A stretch of DNA of 64,000 nucleotides, taken from NCBI RefSeq assembly GCF_021130785.1, contig NW_025777636.1:24908-88907 (forward strand), given 5' to 3'. Each line of letters begins with the position of its first letter. The stretch's first letter is position 1. The stretch comes from Homalodisca vitripennis (taxonomy: Eukaryota > Arthropoda > Insecta > Hemiptera > Cicadellidae). The notes under the pieces were generated by a model that was given only the letters and a program-made list of their open reading frames with translations, ran no database searches and was not told the origin of the DNA. Positions 59,985 to 64,000 of the stretch are shown piece after piece. The position numbers were made by a program, and so were the translations under genes.

Positions 59985-60371
59985 TTAAAACCAGGTTTTA
60001 CTGAAGGAATGGGGTGGGCATCTGTTTTCAACTGTGGCATTAACCTTTCTGAGATCAGCTACCATTCTGTCGCTTCCATCTTTATTTTTCACTAAAAATA
60101 CTGGGCTTGCATATTCTGTGTAATCCTGACATTCCTCTAATATTTTTGCTTGTACTAAATCGTCCAATAATTTGTTTAATTTTTCCCTTTCTGTTTTACT
60201 CTGCCTATACGGTGGTGAGTTTACAGGTTTCGTATTTGGTTTTAATTCGAGTTGAACAGGAGGTATGTTTGCAGGAGTTAAATCGATTACCTTTGTTGTA
60301 AATATGTGTCCTGTATTTTTGTAAAACGTCAAGGACTTGATATCAAATACTATGCCGTCCTTATCTGTCAA
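59985..60371 (-). pseudogene. Gypsy reverse transcriptase, N-terminal part
   Basis: 128 codons. SPPYRQSKTEREKLNKLLDD is the RT entry region. YASPVFLVKNKDGSDRMVAD followed by LRKVNA is the fingers motif with the conserved Lys and Asp-Arg-Arg pattern (here DLRK). A frameshift ends it around the HSF block, so the palm continues in another frame. Confidence 0.85.
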
Positions 60372-60829
60372 TATTGTTTTTTCCTGTGTCAGTTGTAGTG
60401 GTATGGTGTTCCAGGGTAGGCTGTGCTTCGAGAGTTGGGTAATGTATATGTCCTATCGTAGTATGTGCGGGTATCCTTTTTGGGAAATTTGATGCGTTAT
60501 AAATATTTACAATTGTATCTGTACCATCTTCCCCTTCTGTAAGATATGCATGACATTTCTTTTTTATTTCTTAGATTTCCTATCTGTTTCGATGGCTGTT
60601 CGAGACTCTATACCTTTTAAAGAGCTAATCCTAATGTGCTGATGTGGTGCTATAATTATGTCTTGTGGGGCTGTTACCTCTGTTACTTGCTGTACTTCTA
60701 ATTCCTGTGTGTTTTTAAAATTCTTGATGTCTAACTGCCACTGTTCATTCAAAGGTATTATATGTTCAATCTGATATTTTGGTAATTTTTATTGTTTTAT
60801 TTTTATAGTTTAACTCCACGCAGTTCTGA

Positions 60830-61085
60830 AATAGGAATATGTTTTCCTACCAATATAGGGCTGTTTAGATCAGGTGTCACATAAAACGTGTCTTCAAGTA
60901 TTACTTTGCCAATTTTTATGGCGATCTTTGTTGAACCCAAAACTGTTAATGGTATACCGTTAAGCCGATATCAACGAGGGTATGTTGTCTAGTATTTAAT
61001 TTTGTTTCACAAACTAGGTCTGCTCTAATAATGTTTAATGTTACATCCTGTATCTATAATGCAGGGTACTGGATGTCGAGGGTTT
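60830..61085 (-). pseudogene. Retropepsin-type protease remnant
   Basis: Near 61045-61080 the minus strand encodes CIIDTGCNIKH, with the catalytic DTG. After a frame break the flap and C-terminal part follow to about 60830, with GIPLTVLGS and a DLNSPILVGKH block corresponding to the ILG-type motif. It is too disrupted to be active. Confidence 0.65.
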
Positions 61086-61849
61086 GTGGTCAAGGCTACG
61101 TCTATTGTTAGGCACAGGTATCTTCTTCTTGGTTTTATTTTCGCAATTAAATATGAGTTCATAAATAATCCTCTAATAATAATGTTTTATTTTTCCTCGG
61201 TCTGTGTATCCTGTCTTGCGTTATTTCTTGCAAGTTAGTACAATCTATCATATTCTGTTTCTTCTGTTGCTCTATGTGATTTAAAATCTGTATAGGTGTC
61301 TATCTCAATGGTTTCTTCCAATCCAGTATGTGTGTTTACCTCCCCCATACTACAATCTGGGTCCTGTTTTACGTGCGCTACCCCCTTTAATACACTAGGT
61401 TTTTATCTGTCGTGTGAAATTTTCTGAGACTGCAAGGTTTCTTGTAAAGCTGGGTTTATTTTATATTTGTTGTCCCGAGGGGTTTGGTTCGCTTAGGGTT
61501 GGTGTTGGATTGAAGACAGATTGAAGTTTTATGGTGTGTATAGGCTTTGCATAATAGGTTGTTCAATTTCTTCCATCTTCTTTAAGGGTGGGAATTCTTG
61601 ATTATAATCTATGGCTTTAAATATCACTTCTGAACTAGTCTTTCCAGGGGTTGATAGTGGTATTACTTTGGGGTTAGTTGGAGTAAATGTCATAGACTTT
61701 ATACATTTGTAAGTTTGTCGATTCCTTTGGTTAAAATCTATAGTGTTATTTGTTTTCGCTTTTAGTAAGGGGGAAGTTCGGTAAGGGTTAGTATAACCTC
61801 CCCCTATTTCCCGTTTTTTTGTTGATTCTGTTTATAATAATTAGACTTG

Positions 61850-62384
61850 TAACATGATTCGATATTGTGGTTTGTTCGCTTGAAGTACCTGCAGAACAGC
61901 TCTTGTGTATTGTTGGTTTTAGGTGCTAAGCGGTTACTTTTGGGGTTGAGAAGTTAATGAACGTTTGCTTGAACCAACATTGTTCAGTATTATGGTTGTC
62001 TTTACGGCAAATAGTGCAATACCTATTTTGTCTAGCAGGTTGTATTTGGGAATGGTTTTGTCTTCTCCTATCACTGAAAGTAACGTGTTTAATCATAGGT
62101 GGCCTTTGGGTTTGTTTGGGGTAGTTTGGGCTTTCCATATGTCTATTCTGGTGAGGACTAGGTGTTCTATCATATCTTGGCTTATATTTTGAGTTTTCAT
62201 ACGGGGATGGAGACCTTTCGTACCTGTGGTTATGATTTGAAATTTGGTTTGTAGTTAGGGTAGCTACTAAATTGGTTAGGGTGTTAACTTCTGCTTGTAG
62301 TTTATGGATGATGTTTTGTTCATATAAGGGTGTACTATAGGGTCTGTTTGCTGCAACCCTATTGTATCTTTCTTTGTTTTTCAT
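61850..62384 (-). pseudogene. Gag, nucleocapsid with CCHC zinc knuckles
   Basis: The frame 61926-62384 is rich in Arg, Pro, Ser and Tyr and ends in CTICRKDNHNTEQC, a correct C-x2-C-x4-H-x4-C zinc knuckle. A second, shifted copy near 61850-61900 reads CRYFKRTNHNIESC, where the second Cys has become Phe, so that knuckle is lost. Confidence 0.8.
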
Positions 62385-62435
62385 TTGTGTTAGAACTAGC
62401 TGTTTCTGTAATTTTTAAATTAGTCTCTAGATCAC

Positions 62436-62621
62436 TTAAGGTGTCGTTTTTTCAGTCCTATAACTCGTTTCACAGATTTCTGGTTTTAGTCCCTGTATGA
62501 TAAAATGTATAATTTGCTTGTCCTGTATTGTAGGGTCATATCTTCGGCATGTTGTTAATATATCTAAAAAATAGTTTAGTGTTGGCTCGTTCTCTCCCTG
62601 TATTTTGTGTTCTAAAATCAT
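62436..62621 (-). pseudogene. Gag, capsid C-terminal part
   Basis: The frame includes GENEPTLNYFLDILTTCRRY and a QIIHFIIQGLKPEI block, matching the C-terminal half of the gag capsid domain (FIxGLxPxI-type motif). It is displaced in frame from both neighbours. Confidence 0.75.
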
Positions 62622-62670
62622 TTGTAGACTCTGGGTTTGTGCTAATGGAGTGAAAGCCTCTATGAAACTT

Positions 62671-63030
62671 TTAGCAAGTTGATCCCATTGTAATGGCTTC
62701 CCCTCGTTGTTTTTGCCTGTAGTGTTTGAACCAAGTTAGTGCTGTGCCTGATAAATGCGCTGGGAATAAATTAACTTTAGTGTTATCTGTCCATCTGTTT
62801 GAAGTTGCTGCAACTAAGAATTTGTCCAAAAAATCTTGTGGATTTTCGCTCTGGAGACCTGTGTAAGTCCCAGCTGATATTAGCGGTATGTTTTCCCCCA
62901 TGGTTGCTGTGTTCGTTCTGTCAGGTAGTGTGAGTGGCTCGTAATGTTGTGTGCTAAGGTTGGGGGTGCTTGTGTCCTTGATGTCCGCCTCAGGGTTATG
63001 TACTATGTCGTATAAATTTGTTCTCTGCAC
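62671..63030 (-). pseudogene. Gag, N-terminal and matrix/capsid part
   Basis: 119 codons starting MQRTNLYDIVHNPEAD. The segment FLDKFLVAATSNRWTD followed by LFPAHLSGTALTWF is the retrotransposon gag capsid core, in which a hydrophobic LxGxAxxWF motif is conserved. It ends by frameshift at 62671 just before the rest of the capsid domain. Confidence 0.8.
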
Positions 63031-63395
63031 TAGAAAATCCTCGATTGTAGCTAGATCCTTATAGTTTTCCCTGTTCCCTCTTCACTTAGAGTGAGTTTTT
63101 CGTGTAGATTAAATAATTTTACTACATATATAAATATGAACAATAAAATTACGACGACCTCTTTTGTTTCACCTGAGCCTATTGATAAAACAAATATTTA
63201 TCAAATTTACTTTTCGAAAAAACCAAGAATTATATAAACTTCAATCTAAATACCTTTAAAATGAAAAAGGAAAACATTTTTTTTTTTTATTTTTAATGTT
63301 ATTAAAAAATATCCAATAACACTATTAAACTTTTACTTCCGGTCACACAAGAACCGACACTCACGTTTAGGTCCTGACCTAGCATGCCAAGTACT
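63031..63395 (-). other. Gypsy leader with primer-binding-site candidate
   Basis: This lies between gag and the presumed 5' LTR. The minus strand has TGGCATGCTAGGTCAGGACC starting at 63386. TGG followed by a tRNA-3'-end-like stretch fits a PBS, but the primer tRNA was not identified. Confidence 0.3.
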
Positions 63396-64000
63396 TCTAA
63401 CAAATGAACATTAAAAGATGGAATTGACAAATATATTGTATGCGTGTTTTTACTTATAATCGATTAATTTTATCATCTATTTCCATGTTGGAAATGAATT
63501 TCTTTTAAATGTATAACAGAGATTTGTGCTCAACGTTATCCTTTTCTTTTTGAGCGTCTTGGTGCTTTTAGCGTGGTCAAAATTATAAATTAGCAAATAC
63601 CACAATATATCCCTGTAAAATAATCTAACGCCTAAACGAAAATATATTTCCCTAAAAACATTTTTTGGTATAACCAAAAATTTGTGCATCTAAATGTTTT
63701 ATTTTATTTCCTAAATAATAAATGGAATTTATCTTAGAAAAAATTTAAAGCCTAATGGGACGTAGGTTTGGATACAAACCTTTGCATAACATGTGAAACT
63801 GTTATTATCTTAACACGGAAATAAATACCCCACTGTAACAAACTGTGAAATAATTGACACGTTTTAACAGAAAATACTTTACGGTTTGGTTTTAAAGTAA
63901 AATCGATTGTACCATATTATTTATTAAAAGGATTTATTATTGGTAAAAAGCCAAAACAACATTAGAGAGATTGTTAAACGACAAACACAAAAAAATTTTT
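63396..64000. other. Presumed 5' LTR or flank, runs off window
   Basis: AT-rich, no coding motif. The short minus ORF 63477-63689 is not recognised. If the PBS call is right, the LTR starts here and continues beyond 64000. Confidence 0.3.

Larger units (their letters stand above)
53900..63395 (-). mobile_element. Gypsy-type LTR retroelement with probable env, degraded
   Basis: Read on the minus strand from 63.0 kb: gag (two zinc knuckles, one damaged), protease, RT, RNase H, integrase, then an env-like region near 54-56 kb. This is the Ty3/Gypsy gene order, and an env after integrase is the errantivirus pattern. The whole stretch shares an A/C-rich sense-strand composition. A primer-binding-site candidate, TGGCATGCTAGGTC on the minus strand, lies at about 63373-63386. 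Many frameshifts and stops are present and no intact gene remains. LTRs were not matched. Confidence 0.75.

Noticed and set aside
63396..64000. Right LTR matching the 56384-57286 block
   Set aside because: No similarity was seen between the two segments when compared by eye.

Overview
The window looks like AT-rich nuclear DNA of an arthropod, probably an insect. No complete host gene was found. It has no bacterial-style gene packing, many AT microsatellites, and decayed LINEs, Penelope-like elements, an LTR retroelement, DNA transposons and tRNA-derived SINEs. One exon-like open frame with a good splice donor and two hydrophobic segments (about 26.76-27.19 kb, minus) is the only host-gene candidate. 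The species cannot be named from the sequence alone.

Layout. 1-1.5 kb (minus): the 5' part of a protein-primed family B DNA polymerase gene, open for 413 codons to the window edge, overlapped by a small C2H2-type ORF; this is probably one end of a Polinton/Maverick-type or related virus-like element. 1.9-6.3 kb: non-coding, with copies of several dispersed repeats. 6.36-13.6 kb: a cluster of four non-LTR (LINE) fragments; the largest (10.4-13.6 kb, plus) keeps pieces of endonuclease and reverse transcriptase with many frameshifts. 13.6-21.1 kb: non-coding with microsatellites. 21.15-21.86 kb: two tandem tRNA-derived SINE-like units next to a copy of dispersed repeat family A. 22.4-25.4 kb: a complete-length but frameshifted DNA transposon bounded by TTAA, with 16-bp terminal inverted repeats and a Mutator-like/Kolobok-type transposase, plus a large subterminal palindrome.

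26.7-27.2 kb: the receptor-like exon. 27.6-28.8 kb: LINE 3' end (minus). 31.4-32.6 kb: Penelope-like element (minus) with a hammerhead-ribozyme-like core downstream. 32.7-33.5 kb: repeat A followed by another LINE 3' end. 40.1 kb: a decayed tRNA-SINE. 40.8-41.9 kb: a Tigger/pogo-type transposase remnant. 45.48-46.45 kb: a second Penelope-like remnant whose GIY-YIG endonuclease is enclosed by long inverted repeats carrying hammerhead-like cores. 46.5-53.9 kb: non-coding with repeats and (TA)n. 53.9-63.4 kb (minus): a large, multiply frameshifted Gypsy-type LTR retroelement in the order gag, protease, RT, RNase H, integrase and a probable env remnant, interrupted between integrase and env by a possible 0.9-kb solo LTR. 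63.4-64 kb: possible LTR or flank.

The genes do not form a pathway; the window is a layered record of mobile-element insertions. The most useful leads are the intact viral-like polymerase frame, the Penelope inverted repeats with hammerhead-like motifs, the TTAA transposon with its palindrome, and six related copies of an apparently unclassified repeat family.
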